The notes: generated by a model not told the origin, from the letters alone. A stretch of DNA of 64,000 nt from Salminus brasiliensis (GCF_030463535.1 NC_132891.1:12125949-12189948), one strand, 5' to 3'; counted from the first letter of the stretch, positions 37,373-51,488 are shown. Made by a program: numbers and translations.

Positions 37373-37972
37373 ATGCCTCCTACAGTCACTGCAGCTCTCA
37401 TCTACTCCAAAGAGCATCTTCCACTTTCAAACAAGGTAAATATCCTAAACCAGGACATCTCATCTGTTCCAGTTCTGTATTGGTTTAGTGTGGGAATCAG
37501 GAGCAGAAGCTGATCAGTGTAATTAAACATGGATTTCTTTTCTCTCTCCAGCTGAGGAAGCCAATAGTGGAGAAGATGCGTAGAGAACGCATTAAAAGCA
37601 GCATCGAGAAGCTCAAGTCTCTCCTGGGCCGAGAATTCCTAAAGCAGCAGCCTGATTCCAGACAGGAGAAAGCCGACATCCTGGAGATGACGCTTCACTT
37701 CCTGAAACAGCAGCAGCAGCAGTCCAACAACCACTCTTGTCTGCTCCACTGCAGCCAATGAAGGCTACAGCAGGTGTGTGCAGGAGGCCGTCGGCTTCCT
37801 ATCTCAGTGTGGAGTGCAGACATCATCCCAGAGAAGACTGCTGAAGCACTTCCTCACCATGCAGCCTTCCATGGAGAAGAGCACAAGTGTCCTGCAGACC
37901 AGCTCTCCAGCCTGCCACACCAGCAGCAAAGAGGAAGCTCCAGCATCTAGTGCTCTCTGGAGACCCTGGTAG
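37373..37972 (+). pseudogene. her4: her4-like copy 3, frameshifted after the bHLH
   Basis: Exon 1 37373-37435, exon 2 from 37552. An extra T at 37737-37738 (ACTCTTG where the others have ACTCTG) shifts the frame, and translation would stop at 37759-37761 after 90 residues. The bHLH is complete (Asn to Lys: RERIKSSIEK), but Orange and WRPW lie in another frame, still open from 37778 to 37972. The stop is in the last exon, so nonsense-mediated decay is not expected and a bHLH-only protein could be made. An assembly indel is possible. SNNH after the Gln run is shared with copy 6. Confidence 0.8.
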
Positions 37973-39528
37973 AGCCCTGTGGACTCTTTACCATTAGGAA
38001 ACACACTTTAACATGTCAGTCTAAGATTTTCTACATTTGTAGGATTTTACTCCTTCTGTCTTTATGTCTCATTCTTACTATGCAAGAAGACTTTCTCCAT
38101 CCTTCATGTGTGTTTGAGAGGAGAAAGAAAGCCCATAGTGGGTTCATGTTCTCTGCAGTTTGCAGGTTGTTTGAAATCTGCTTTCAGTCAAAGAAAGCTT
38201 TTCCTCTGATCTTCTTTCTCTTACTGTGTAAGAAATGCTTTCTGTTTGGAAAGTGAACTTTTTATTTGAACAAACTGCTGTTCGTCTCTAATCTGAACTC
38301 TGGAGTGTAAAATGTCTGTGACACTCTTTAATCCAGTGCTTTCCACTCCTATGGAGTGAGATCTAGATGAGTCTGTTGGTTTTGGACTCTGTGCAGTCTA
38401 AACATTTGCAACACAAGTTCTTTGTGATTTGGAAAAGATAAATGCATGCGTTTGTATGTATTAGATATTATTCATGTAGCTACATTAGCTGTGTGCTCTC
38501 TGTTATGAGTTTATGAAGACTTGAAGGCTCTCAGAACCTGAGCTGTGTTGAGTTGATCACCTTCAGTGAAGGTTACTGATGTTATATCACTGTATCTATA
38601 CATGCCCTGAAAATAAACTGTAATGAAACAATCAATACCATTTCTATGACTTATTTGATCATTTTAGACATTCTGAATATTATACTGTTTCCATTTCAGA
38701 AATTCCTTGAACCTAAAACCCCTCTGAGATGAACAAGAATATTAATCTGACTGAACACTGGAAAATAAAAACAGAAGATTGAAAAGAAAAATAACAGTTT
38801 ATTTACAGTTAGGAAATGAGACTTCACAAGCAATGTGAATTACAGTCCACTGTAAATCAATACAATGAAAAGAAACATATGAAAAATATCTAGAGCACTG
38901 AAAATGAATATATTTACATGAAAAGCTGCTGCAATTATTATTTTAGTATCAGATATGATTCTATTGCTGTGCCTGTATCTAATGTGAATGATGATGTCTT
39001 CAATGTCCTAGCATGGGCATCAAACTGTTCGTTATAGTCAAACAGCAGAAACTGAACTACTGCCAACAGTCTAGTGTCCAGGCTAGGAAGCCTTCTGCCT
39101 GCTTCTCTATGTGTGTCCCATAGAGCAGATAAACAGCATCTTGTCTGATGCGGTCAATTCCAAGGACACTGGTCTGGTCTAATCCAGGAGAAATGCTGCA
39201 CTGGTTTCCTGCACAGAGAGACAAAGAGAGGGGAAGATATTCCCACCATGGTTAGACAAAATTGGAAAGATTATAAAAACACTAGAAATTAAGAATGTGA
39301 AACAGGCAGCTGGGGTGGAGGAATGAGAAAGAAAAAACTTCCTTTTTGTTGATGACATGATGCTTCACTTCCACGCTTCTTCAGGTCAGGTCAAGGGGCT
39401 CTGGTCACACAGAACAGCTACAGCATCTGAAAATAGAAAACACACACACACACACTCAAAGACAACCATATATAATATTAATGGGTTGACAAAAGATTAA
39501 TTATTCATAATAAAATATTAATACTAAT

Positions 39529-39559
<31 letters not shown>

Positions 39560-39581
39560 GTGTAAAGTGTCCTGCAGATGA

Positions 39582-41521
39582 TCAAAACCCGGGGGGTGGT
39601 CCTCGTGGTTGGCTGGACATCAGAAGAGGCGCCTCGAGGGTCTGGCTGTCACTGGAGTCATGACACCGCCAACGCCCATCCTCATCGACAGAGACCCCCT
39701 TGAAGACGATGGACACCGTGGTTTTCTGAAAAACACACAATAAAGAAATGATGAAAATGTGCAGAACTGTCACTGGACACATGTTTCTAAATGCTCCTCG
39801 TTACTAGAAACTCTAATTACAAAAAGGCAGAAAAAGAACTGACCAGGAAAACCTCCTGAACTGAGGAGTCTGTTGTTTCGGTGCGCAGGTAGATCTTGGC
39901 CTCAGTGATGAATGTTCCGATGCACTGAATGAACAGAGGACACGGTGAAGAAACTGAAATCACAAAAGAACAAACTGCCTCCAAAAGCCTCAGCATTCAA
40001 GTGAGTCTGTGGCTTTACCTTGATGCAGGCCACAGCACGGGTGGTGGCGAAGTGCTGGGGAGGAAGCTGTAAATACAATGAAAATCATGAGCTTAACAGG
40101 AAACAGGCTGTAGAACATCTACTTACAATAACATCATCAACCTACTCCAGTGACTTACCTCTAGTGAGCGCACGTGATAGAAGTCGTTGATGAGCACCCA
40201 CCAGTGCTCCGACTCCAGACCGTTGTAGGAGGCCTTGTGCTGCAGCTTCACCTCCACCAGCTGCAGAAATCAGGAGGAAAACAGCTCATCAGTTTGAATG
40301 ATGATTTGGAGAAGATTTCCTTCAACATCACTTAAGTAATAAAGTGTGTTTGAACAGAGTAAATGTATCATAAACACAATCCAGACTGATAGCAACCTTT
40401 CTGTAGTCCGATGACCACTTGGAGTAGGAGGAAGCAAACGTCCTGTTTGCTCTGTCCACCTCTCTGCAGGACTGCTACAGGGACGGTGAGAGAGAAAAGA
40501 AAAGCTTTAGACCAGACTGTTAAAGTTATCAGACCACAAACACAGTTTTCATCTCAAGAAAGAGGGAAAGATTTCTGGTCTGCAGAGACATCTCCAACAG
40601 CAAAGACAAGACATGGAAATATGGTTCAAACAGAGCAGGAATATTTCTGTAACCTCCTCAATTCAATGATCCTCTTCAGTCCGTTCAAACTAAGAGAAAG
40701 ATTACCTCTGGGATGAGAACACAGAAGGAGGAGGACATCTCCTGCTCCAGACGATCCATTCCTACAGAAAATGATGAATAAAGTCTTGAAATGTTTCAGT
40801 GTTAAATGTTGAAGTAATCACTGAAAGAGTTCAGAAAAGCTGATGAAGCATAAAGAGGGACTGTAGTGTAGATTCACTAAAGTCTAATGAATGAAAGCAG
40901 CTCTGACCTCCTGTTACCATGGAAACCTGTTCTCATGGTAAACAAAGCGTTAGCTTAGCATTAGGCTAAATTCAGCTAACACTACTAGTATACTAGAATA
41001 TCAGTGTTTATGAGGAATTTTAGTGTTTATGATTAATATCAGTGTTTATGAAGAATATCAGTATTTATGATTAATATCAGTGTTTATGAGGAATTTTAGT
41101 GTTTATGATTAATTTCAGTGTTTATGATTAATATCAGTGTTTATGATTAATATCAGTGTTTATGAGGAATATCAGTGTTTATGATTAATTTCAGTGTTTA
41201 TGATTAATATCAGTGTTTATGATTAATTTCAGTGTTTAATCAGAGCTCTATTAAAAAGGGAACTTTACCGAGTTACAGGGCGCCGCTACTCGGTCAGTAA
41301 ATGAAGCGTTTAGCTAGGTTTGGTCTTTTGGTTCTGCTATCAGAACCAGTAGTTCTAGATAACTCACCATCGCAAGCGTCGGTCCGGGTCGCAGCATCCA
41401 CCGTCGTCCGCTGCTGGTCCAGGATCCGCCGCCACCTAGAAAAGAGAAAATAGGAGGTGACAGCTGAAATGCCAGCAGCCCAGAGGACCACTGGCCGCAG
41501 CTGAACCCCGAGGAAAGCCAT
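39582..41521 (-). CDS. geneB copy 2 (intact, 220 residues)
   Basis: Exons 41521-41368, 40761-40706, 40474-40397, 40260-40159, 40066-40019, 39924-39844, 39725-39582 (TGA). Same architecture as copy 1, with Ser in KTTVSIVF as in copy 5. The (CA)n in its 3' UTR (about 39441-39456) is short. Its tail faces her copy 3, its head faces her copy 4. Confidence 0.8.
41002..41240. repeat. 19-bp minisatellite, geneB copy 2 (13 repeats)
   Basis: Same 19-bp unit, steps from 41002 to 41230. Two or more units carry TTAGTGTTTA instead of CAGTGTTTA. Confidence 0.9.
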
Positions 41522-44073
41522 TTCTGTCGGGTGCTTGTCCAGATAGTGGGAGCTCAGGAACAGCGTGTTGCTCGGTTGGGTGTCGGTAAACGACTGATCA
41601 GATTTAGAGCTTCAGTTTCGTTAAAGTTCCATAGAACTTCTGTCACCATGGAGACGAACATTCACTTCAAAACATGCTTCCGAGACAGCGACACTTGAAC
41701 CGTGGAGTTTATGAGACGTCACCGTTTTTACGACACTTCTTGTGATCATCTGTTCTCATATGAGCTTAGTTTACAACAAGATGCTGCATCCAGACTTTCA
41801 GGAATCAGAACCAGAATCAGAACACTGTCAGACTCTCACAATCATTACAGTCATGTGGGAAAGACAGCTCTCACACACACTCCCAATCTGACTTTATAAT
41901 ATCATGAAACCTCTGGAATATATTACGATATGAAGCCAAATCACTAAATCCACACAAGGTGTACACATCAGTGGTCTTAGAGGCAGGTGGTCTCAGACAG
42001 TCTGTATTGTCTAATGTGGGACAGTCTGTTTGAAATGTGGGACACTGAAAGAAAGAGAAAGGCTTCAATTCATGTAATAAAAGCTTCTAAGCTCAGAAAC
42101 ACTAACGGCTAAAGGTATGATATCATGTTCAGTCATTTTACCATTTCACCAGTCATTTTGCTGTTCCAAGACTTGGGGTTTATGGGATGGAGGCTATATG
42201 TAACTGTTATCATGGCATGATCTCACACCCCTGCAGAAGAAATTCATTCACATTTCTAAACTTCTTTCCTAAAGTGCTTCTGTTTAACATTTTCTCCACC
42301 ATATTGTATGATTTAACATTGTGGACATCATGTGATGTTGATCACATGCCATTAGAGCTTCAGTCAGCCTGTTACACATTAAACAGTATCCTACATTAGG
42401 CAGTCCACCCTCAGCAGTTTTTTTAATTAGCTGTTGATGGTGGTATGAAGAGGTGAAATGAGATCAATAGGCTTATTGCTTCTTGACATATGAAAGTGCC
42501 CATCAAATATCTTATCTCTATCAGACCCACCTGATGAATCTCTCCTGCTTTTGCTGAGTTCACCCTCTAACACAGGGATTGGAAACTGAAGGCCAGAGTC
42601 CTGCACAGTTTGGTCATTTTCCCGTGCAGGAATTCAGTCCTCCAAGTCCAGCTTCTCTCAACTCTGCTCTAATGCTAGAGTGTGTAATTAAATGGCCATG
42701 CTTCTCTACTCCAGTCCTGAAGATACACTGACCTGCACCCACTCCAACACACCTGCCTGGCTCACCAGCTCATTATCAGTACACCACATACTGAAATGTG
42801 AGCTTTCGCCCTAAACACCATAAACAGAGATCTGAATGCAGGAGTCAGTCAACAGCTACACAAACTGCCAGCGTCCAAATCTCTGAATAGTTTATTTTAT
42901 GTTTGTTTGTGAACAAATCTTCTGTTTTTGCTCCACAGAAGGTCATAAGGTCAGCAGCCAATGAACGAGATTGGAAGTAGAAAGGAACTGAAGAGCAGAG
43001 AGCAACGTCATGCTCCTTGATGAGTGTACTGGTCATTGAACAGTCTTCTCATGTCTGGGGAGCAGGTGGAGGGGTGTGTATGTTGTGTGTGTTAGAAAGT
43101 GTGTGAGAAAGTCCCCATGTCTAAAGGCCTCCAGTCACAGAATAATTAGTGACACAGCACGTGTGGTTCAGACAGCAGGAGCAGTCCAGGCAGTGTTTGT
43201 CTGAGAGCAGGACTGACTCTCAGTTTATCTTACTGTCTGATTTCAAACTGATTCTTCAATCAGATCCAGAGTGTAGAAACGAGAACAGCGTTTTAAACAG
43301 GACTGTCTGATGATTTCAGCTCTGACTGTACACAGCTTTCTCACCCCGGGGTCCAGCACTGTCTACACAGATGGACAGATGTGAGAGGAGGGCTTATGTC
43401 CCACTGGACTGAGACCACTCAGTCAAGAGTCTTTAAAAAGAGGAAATGGCTTAATATGATCTTAATAATTTTTGATTTTTAATGTTGAAATGTGTATCTA
43501 TTAAATATTTCACTGATATTTCTTAACAGGACTGATGTTTGTACACCTCCTCTTCTGAGTGTGACTTGTTGACCATATGCTGTAATGGGGCACACTTCTA
43601 TTCAGCTGTATGTGGATGAATGAGGAGAGTGTGGGAAAGCTCTGGAGAGAACAGTCTCACTCCTCCACTGCACACACACTCCTGCTCCCAGCTTCACTGC
43701 TTGACATGACATCACATGATATGAAGGAATTTAAGTGATATGAGTCTAACGTGACATTTCTATAAGACACTGTCTTATTTTTAATAACCCTGAAACAAAT
43801 GTATCATATTTTTTTTTCAAAACTTTTTAAATAATGTTTTCTATTTATGAAATATCCCATAATATGCAGTATATGAACGGCACGTGCTGTTTCACCTATT
43901 AACCCCATAATATCAGTGACTGAGCTGGAGGTCACCACTTTCTCACACACTTCTCTCTCTCTGACACACCCCTCCACCTGCTGCACAGAGCTAGGCTCAT
44001 TGTTTCCTGAGTAACACACACGTCACTGAGCATGTGGCAGCCCTCCGTTCCTTACTGTCATCCGAGCTTCCCC

Positions 44074-44148
44074 ATTGGCTGCAGACTGTGAGAACCTCCA
44101 GCAAACCCAGGCCTCACACATTCATATTGAGATCGGAGAGTATAAATA
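44074..44148 (+). promoter_or_regulatory. her copy 4 core promoter: CCAAT, CSL, TATA
   Basis: ATTGG 44074-44078, TGTGAGAA 44087-44094, TATAAATA 44141-44148. Confidence 0.8.
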
Positions 44149-44205
44149 GAGGAGAGAGAGAGCTTAGCACAGCTCACATCTTCTCCTTACAGAGAACTCA
44201 CAGCC

Positions 44206-44783
44206 ATGCCTCCTACAGTCACTGCAGCTCTCATCTATTTCAAAGAGCATCTTCCACTTTCAAACAAGGTAAATATCCTAAACCAGGACATCTCATCTGT
44301 TCCAGTTCTGTATTGGTTTAGTGTGGGAATCAGGAGCAGAAGCTGATCAGTGTAATTAAACATGGATTTCTTTTCTCTCTCCAGCTGAGGAAGCCAATAG
44401 TGGAGAAGATGCGCAGAGAACGCATCAACAGCAGCATGGAGACGCTCAAGTCTCTCCTGGGCCGAGAATTCCTAAAGCAGCAGCCTGATTCCAGACAGGA
44501 GAAAGCCGACATCCTGGAGATGACGCTTCACTTCCTGAAACAGCAGCAGCAGTAGTCCCACAACCACTCTGTCTGCTACAGCAGGTGTGTGCAGGAGGCC
44601 GTCGGCTTCCTTTCTCAGTGTGGAGTGCAGACATCATCCCAGAGAAGACTGCTGAAGCACTTCCTCACCATGCAGCCTTCCATGGAGAAGAGCACAAGTG
44701 TCCTGCAGACCAGCTCTCCAGCCTTCCACACCAGCAGCAAAGAGGAAGCTCCAGCCTCTAGTGCTCTCTGGAGACCCTGGTAG
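44206..44783 (+). pseudogene. her4: her4-like copy 4, nonsense in the Gln run
   Basis: Exon 1 44206-44268 (Ser to Phe: ALIYFKEH), exon 2 from 44385. The fifth CAG of the Gln run is TAG (44553-44555), giving 77 residues that end just after helix 2. A 21-bp in-frame deletion follows, removing the codons around STAANEG. Downstream the old frame stays open to WRPW at 44783. Both lesions are shared with copy 5. A Ile to Met change is in helix 1 (SSMETLKS). The intronic CSL site at 44322-44329 and the promoter are intact, so transcription is likely. Confidence 0.8.
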
Positions 44784-46262
44784 AGCCCTGTGGACTCTTT
44801 ACCATTAGGAAACACACTTTAACATGTCAGTCTAAGATTGACATTCTCTAAGATTTCCTAAAGTTGTAGGATTTTACTCCTTCTGTCTTTATGTCTCATT
44901 CTTACTATGCAAGAAGACTTTCTCCATCCTTCATGTGTGTTTGAGAGGAGAAAGAAAGCCCATAGTGGGTTCATGTTCTCTGCAGTTTGCAGGTTGTTTG
45001 AAATCTGCTTTCAGTCAAAGAAAGCTTTTCCTCTGATCTTCTTTCTCTTACTGTGTAAGAAAATGCTTTCTGTTTAGAAAGTTAACTTTTTATTTGAACA
45101 AACTGCTGTTAGTCTCTAATCTGAACTCTGGAGTGTAAAATGTCTGTGACACTCTTTAATCCAGTGCTTTCCACTCCTATGGAGTGAGATCTAGATGAGT
45201 CTGTTGGTTTTGGACTCTGTGCAGTCTAAACATTTGTAACACAAGTTCTTTGTGATTTTGAAAAGATAAATGCATGCGTTTGTATGTATTAGATATTATT
45301 CATGTAGCTACATTAGCTGTGTGCTTTCTGTTATGAGTTTATGAAGACTTGAAGGCTCTCAGAACCTGAGCTGTGTTGAGTTGATCACCTTCAGTGAAGG
45401 TTACTGATGTTATATCACTGTATCTATACATGCCCTGAAAATAAACTGTAATGAAACAATCAATACCATTTCTATGACTTATTTGATCATTTTAGACATT
45501 CTGAATATTATACTGTTTCCATTTCAGAAATTCCTTGAACCTAAAACCCCTCTGAGATGAACAAGAATATTAATCTGACTGAACACTGGAAAATAAAAAC
45601 AGAAGATTGAAAAGAAAAATAACAGTTTATTTACAGTTAGGAAATGAGACTTCACAAGCAATGTGGATTACAGTCCACTGTAAATCAATACAATGAAAAG
45701 AAACATATGAAAAATATCTAGAGCACTGAAAATGAATATATTTACATGAAAAGCTGCTGCAATTATTATTTTAGTATCAGATATGATTCTATTGCTGTGC
45801 CTGTATCTAATGTGAATGATGATGTCATCAATGTCCTAGCATGGGCATCAAACTGTTCGTTATAGTCAAACAGCAGAAACTGAACTACTGCCAACAGTCT
45901 AGTGTCCAGGCTAGGAAGCCTTCTGCCTGCTTCTCTATGTGTGTCCCATAGAGCAGATAAACAGCATCTTATCTGATGCGGTCAATTCCAAGGACACTGG
46001 TCTGGTCTAATCCAGGAGAAATGCTGCACTGGTTTCCTGCACAGAGAGACAAAGAGAGGGGAAGATATTCCCACCATGGTTAGACAAAATTGGAAAGATT
46101 ATAAAAACACTATAAATTAAGAATGTGAAACAGGCAGCTGGGGTGGAGGAATGAGAAAGAAAAAACTCCCTTTTTGTTGATGACATGATGCTTCACTTCC
46201 ACGCTTCATCAGGTCAGGTCAAGGGGCTCTGGTCACACAGAACAGCTACAGCATCTGAAAAA

Positions 46263-46299
<37 letters not shown>

Positions 46300-46417
46300 A
46301 AAGACAACCATATATAATATTAATGGGTTGACAAAAGATTAATTATTCATAATAAAATATTAATACTAATATTAATGATAATGATAATAATAATAGTGTA
46401 AAGTGTCCTGCAGATGA

Positions 46418-48243
46418 TCAAAACCCGGGGGGTGGTCCTCGTGGTTGGCTGGACATCAGAAGAGGCGCCTCGAGGGTCTGGCTGTCACTGGAGTCATGAC
46501 ACCGCCAACGGCCATCCTCATCGACAGAGACCCCCTTGAAGACGATGGCCACCGTGGTTTTCTGAAAAACACAGAATAAAGAAATGATGAAAATGTGCAG
46601 AACTGTCACTGGACACATGTTTCTAAAAGCTCCTCGTTACTAGAAACTCTAATTACAAAAAGGCAGAAAAAGAACTGACCAGGAAAACCTCCTGAACTGA
46701 GGAGTCTGTTGTTTCGGTGCGCAGGTAGATCTTGGCCTCAGTGATGAATGTTCCAATGCACTGAATGAACAGAGGACACGGTGAAGAAACTGAAATCACA
46801 AAAGAACAAACTGCCTCCAAAAGCCTCAGCATTCAAGTGAGTCTGTGGCTTTACCTTGATGCAGGCCACAGCACGGGTGGTGGCGAAGTGCTGGGGAGGA
46901 AGCTGTAAATACAATGAAAATCATGAGCTTAACAGGAAACAGGCTGTAGAACATCTACTTACAATAACATCATCAACCTACTCCAGTGACTTACCTCTAG
47001 TGAGCGCACGTGATAGAAGTCGTTGATGAGCACCCACCAGTGCTCCGACTCCAGACCGTTGTAGGAGGCCTTGTGCTGCAGCTTCACCTCCACCAGCTGC
47101 AGAAATCAGGAGGAAAACAGCTCATCGGTTTGAATGATGATTTGGAGAAGATTTCCTTCAACATCACTTAAGTAATAAAGTGTGTTTGAACAGAGTAAAT
47201 GTATCATAAACACAATCCAGACTGATAGCAACCTTTCTGTAGTCCGATGACCACTTGGAGTAGGAGGAAGCAAACGTCCTGTTTGCTCTGTCCACCTCTC
47301 TGCAGGACTGCTACAGGGACGGTGAGAGAGAAAAGAAAAGCTTTAGACCAGACTGATGAAGTTATCAGACCACAAACACAGTTTTCATCTCAAGAAAGAG
47401 GGAAAGATTTCTGGTCTGCAGAGACATCTCCAACAGCAAAGACAAGACATGGAAATATGGTTCAAACAGAGCAGGAATATTTCTGTAACCTCCTCAATTC
47501 AATGATCCTCTTCAGTCCGTTCAAACTAAGAGAAAGATTACCTCTGGGATGAGAACACAGAAGGAGGAGGACATCTCCTGCTCCAGACGATCCATTCCTA
47601 CAGAAAATGATGAATAAAGTCTTGAAATGTTTCAGTGTTAAATGTTGAAGTAATCACTGAAAGAGTTCAGAAAAGCTGATGAAGCATAAAGAGGGACTGT
47701 AGTGTAGATTCACTAAAGTCTAATGAATGAAAGCAGCTCTGACCTCCTGTTACCATGGAAACCTGTTCTCATGGTAAACAAAGCGTTAGCTTAGCATTAG
47801 GCTAAATTCAGCTAACACTACTAGTATACTAGAATATCAGTGTTTATGATTAATTTCAGTGTTTATGATTAATTTCAGTGTTTATGATTAATTTCAGTGT
47901 TTATGATTAATATCAGTGTTTATGATTAATATCAGTGTTTATGATTAATTTCAGTGTTTAATCAGAGCTCTATTAAAAAGGGAACTTTACCGAGTTACAG
48001 GGCGCCGCTACTCGGTCAGTAAATGAAGCGTTTAGCTAGGTTTGGTCTTTTGGTTCTGCTATCAGAACCAGTAGTTCTAGATAACTCACCATCGCAAGCG
48101 TCGGTCCGGGTCGCAGCATCCACCGTCGTCCGCTGCTGGTCCAGGATCCGCCGCCACCTAGAAAAGAGAAAATAGGAGGTGACAGCTGAAATGCCAGCAG
48201 CCCAGAGGACCACTGGCCGCAGCTGAACCCCGAGGAAAGCCAT
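46418..48243 (-). CDS. geneB copy 3 (intact, 220 residues)
   Basis: Exons 48243-48090, 47597-47542, 47310-47233, 47096-46995, 46902-46855, 46760-46680, 46561-46418 (TGA). Ala in KTTVAIVF as in copy 1. The (CA)n in the 3' UTR is at about 46269-46297. Its head is followed by the LINE at 48863, as in unit 1. Confidence 0.8.
47838..47962. repeat. 19-bp minisatellite, geneB copy 3 (7 repeats)
   Basis: Shortest of the five arrays: steps from 47838 to 47952. Confidence 0.9.
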
Positions 48244-48862
48244 TTCTGTCGGGTGCTTGTCCAGATAGTGGGAGCTCAGGAACAGCGTGTTGCTCGGTTG
48301 GGTGTCGGTAAACGACTGATCAGATTTAGAGCTTCAGTTTCGTTAAAGTTCCATAGAACTTCTGTCACCATGGAGACGAACATTCGCTTCAAAACATGCT
48401 TCCGAGACAGCGACACTTGAACCGTGGAGTTTATGAGACGTCACCGTTTTTACGACACTTCTTGTGATCATCTGTTCTCATATGAGCTTAATTTACAACA
48501 AGATGCTGCATCCAGACTTTCAGGAATCAGAACCAGAATCAGAACACTGTCAGACTCTCACAATCATTACAGTCATGTGGGAAAGACAGCTCTCACACAC
48601 ACTCCCAATCTGACTTTATAATATCATGAAACCTCTGGAATATATTACGATATGAAGCCAAATCACTAAATCCACACAAGGTGTACACATCAGTGGTCTT
48701 AGAGGCAGGTGGTCTCAGACAGTCTGTATTGTCTAATGTGGGACAGTCTGTTTGAAATGTGGGACACTGAAAGAAAGAGAAAGGCTTCAATTCATGTAAT
48801 AAAAGCTTCTATGCTCAGAAACACTAACGGCTAAAGGTATGATATCATGTTCAGTCATTTTA

Positions 48863-49480
48863 AGATAAGATAAGATAAGATAGTCCTTTATTAGTCCCGC
48901 AGTGGGGAAATTCACAGTGTGACAGCAGAAAGGGATAGCAGGACACTCAGTTACAAAAATTTAGATAAATAATTTACACTATATACACAATATAAATAAG
49001 AATTCAAAAAGCAATAAACAATATTATTTACAGCAAAAGACTCTTAATTGCACATGGGGGTGGGATATTGCACATAGTATTCCCTGAACATGAACATGTG
49101 TGTGTAGTTAAGTGTGTGTGTATGTGGTCCGCTAGGAGCAGTGCTGGTTGTGTAGTCTGACGGCAGCAGGAAGGAAGGACCTGCGATACCTCTCCTTCAC
49201 ACACTTGGGGTGAAGCAGCCTGTCGCTAAAGGAGCTGCCCAGTGCTGCCAGAGTCTCATGCATGGGGTGGGAGCTGTTCTCCAGCATGGATGCCAGCTTG
49301 GTTGTCATCCTCCTGTCTCCCACCACCTGCACTGGGTCTAAGAAGCACCCCAGGACAGAGCCGGCCCTCTTTATGAGTTTGTCCAGTCTCTTCTTATCTG
49401 CCGTCGAGATGCTACTGCCCCAGCAGACCACTCCATAGAAGATGGCAGATGCCACCACTGTGTCGAAGTGGTGCCTGGTT
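48863..49480 (-). mobile_element. 5'-truncated L2/CR1-type LINE in unit 3
   Basis: Same insertion as 34680-35302, at the same site with the same CATTTTA duplication (48856-48862 and 49481-49487), one GATAA repeat shorter. Confidence 0.9.
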
Positions 49481-51413
49481 CATTTTACCAGTCATTTTGC
49501 TGTTCCAAGACTTGGGGTTTATGGGATGGAGGCTATATGTAACTGTTATCATGGCATGATCTCACACCCCTGCAGAAGAAATTCATTCACATTTCTAAAC
49601 TTCTTTCCTAAAGTGCTTCTGTTTAACATTTTCTCCACCATATTGTATGATTTAACATTGTGGACATCATGTGATGTTGATCACATGCCATTAGAACTTC
49701 AGTCAGCCTGTTACACATTAAACAGTATCCTACATTAGGCAGTCCACCCTCAGCAGTTTTTTTAATTAGCTGTTGATGGTGGTATGAAGAGGTGAAATGA
49801 GATCAATAGGCTTATTGCTTCTTGAAATATGAAAGAGACCATCAAATATCTTATCTCTATCAGACCCACCTGATGAATCTCTCCTGCTTTTGCTGAGTTC
49901 ACCCTCTAACACAGGGATTGGAAACTGAAGGCCAGAGTCCTGCACAGTTTGGTCATTTTCCCATGCAGGAATTCAGCCCTCCAAGTCCAGCTTCTCTCAA
50001 CTCTGCTCTAATGCTAGAGTGTGTAATTAAATGGCCGTGCTTCTCTACTCCAGTCCTGAAGATACATTGACCTGCACCCACTCCAACACACCTGCCTGGC
50101 TCACCAGCTCATTATCAGTACACCACATACTGAAATGTGAGCTTTCGCCCTAAACACCATAAACAGAGATCTGAATGCAGGAGTCAGTCAACAGCTACAC
50201 AAACTGCCAGCGTCCAAATCTCTGAATAGTTTATTTTATGTTTGTTTGTGAACAAATCTTCTGTTTTTGCTCCACAAAAGGTCATAAGGTCAGCCGCCAA
50301 TTAATGAGTTTGGAAATAGAAAGGAACTGAAGAGCAGAGAGCAACGTCACACTCCTTGATGAGTGTACTGGTCATTGAACAGTCTTCTCATGTCTGGGGA
50401 GCAGGTGGAGGGGTGTGTATGTTGTGTGTGTTGGAAAGTGTGTGAGAAAGTCCCCATGTCTAAAGACCTCCAGTCACAGAATAATTAGTGACACAGCACG
50501 TGTGGTTCAGACAGCAGGAGCAGTCCAGGCAGTGTTTGTCTGAGAGCAGGACTGACTCTCAGTTTATCTTACTGTCTGATTTCAAACTGATTCTTCAATC
50601 AGATCCAGAGTGTAGAAACGAGAACAGCGTTTTAAACAGGACTGTCTGATGATTTCAGCTCTGACTGTACACAGCTTTCTCACACTGGGGTCCAGCACTG
50701 TCTACCCAGATGGACAGATGTGAGAGGAGGGCTTATGTCCCACTGACTTGAGACCACTCAGTCAAGAGTCTTTAAAAAGAGGAAATGGCTTAATATGATC
50801 TTAATGATTTTTAGATTTTTAATGTTGAAATGTGTATCTATTAAATATTTCACTGATATTTCTTAACAGGACTGATGTTTGTACAACTCCTCTTCTGAGT
50901 GTGACTTGTTGACCATATGCTGTAATGGGGCACACTTCTATTCAGCTGTGTGTGAATGTATGAGGAGAGTGTGGGAAAGCTCTGGAGAGAGCAGTCTCAC
51001 TCCTCCACTGCACACACACTCCTGCTCCCAGCTTCACTGCTTGACATGACATCACATGATATGAAGGAATTTAACTGATATGAGTCTAATGTGACATTTC
51101 TATAAGACACTGTCTTATTTTTAATAACCCTGAAACAAATGTATAATTTTTTATTTTTAAAACTTTTGAAATAATGTTTTCCATTTATGAAATATCCCAC
51201 AATATGCAGTATATGAACGGCACGTGCTGTTTCACCTATTAACCCCATAATATCAGTGACTGAGCTGGAGGTCACCACTTTCTCACACACTTCTCTCTCT
51301 CTGACACACCCCTCCACCTGCTGCTCAGAGCTGGGTTCATTGTTTCCTGAGTAACACACACTTCACTGAGCATGTGGCAGCCCTCCGTTCCTTACTGTCA
51401 TCCGAGCTTCCCC

Positions 51414-51488
51414 ATTGGCTGCAGACTGTGAGAACATCCAGCAAACCCAGGCCTCACACATTCATATGGAGATCGGGGAGTATAAATA
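51414..51488 (+). promoter_or_regulatory. her copy 5 core promoter: CCAAT, CSL, TATA
   Basis: ATTGG 51414-51418, TGTGAGAA 51427-51434, TATAAATA 51481-51488. The leader is the long form, as in copies 1, 2 and 6. Confidence 0.8.

Noticed and set aside
44553-44558. Programmed read-through of the TAG in copies 4 and 5
   Set aside because: The TAG is followed by TCC, without a recognised read-through context, and full-length copies carry CAG at the site. Nonsense mutation spread by conversion is simpler.
44589-44783. Separate Orange-WRPW frame downstream of the stop in copies 3, 4 and 5 as an independent gene
   Set aside because: No promoter or start context of its own; it is the remaining part of the interrupted her frame.
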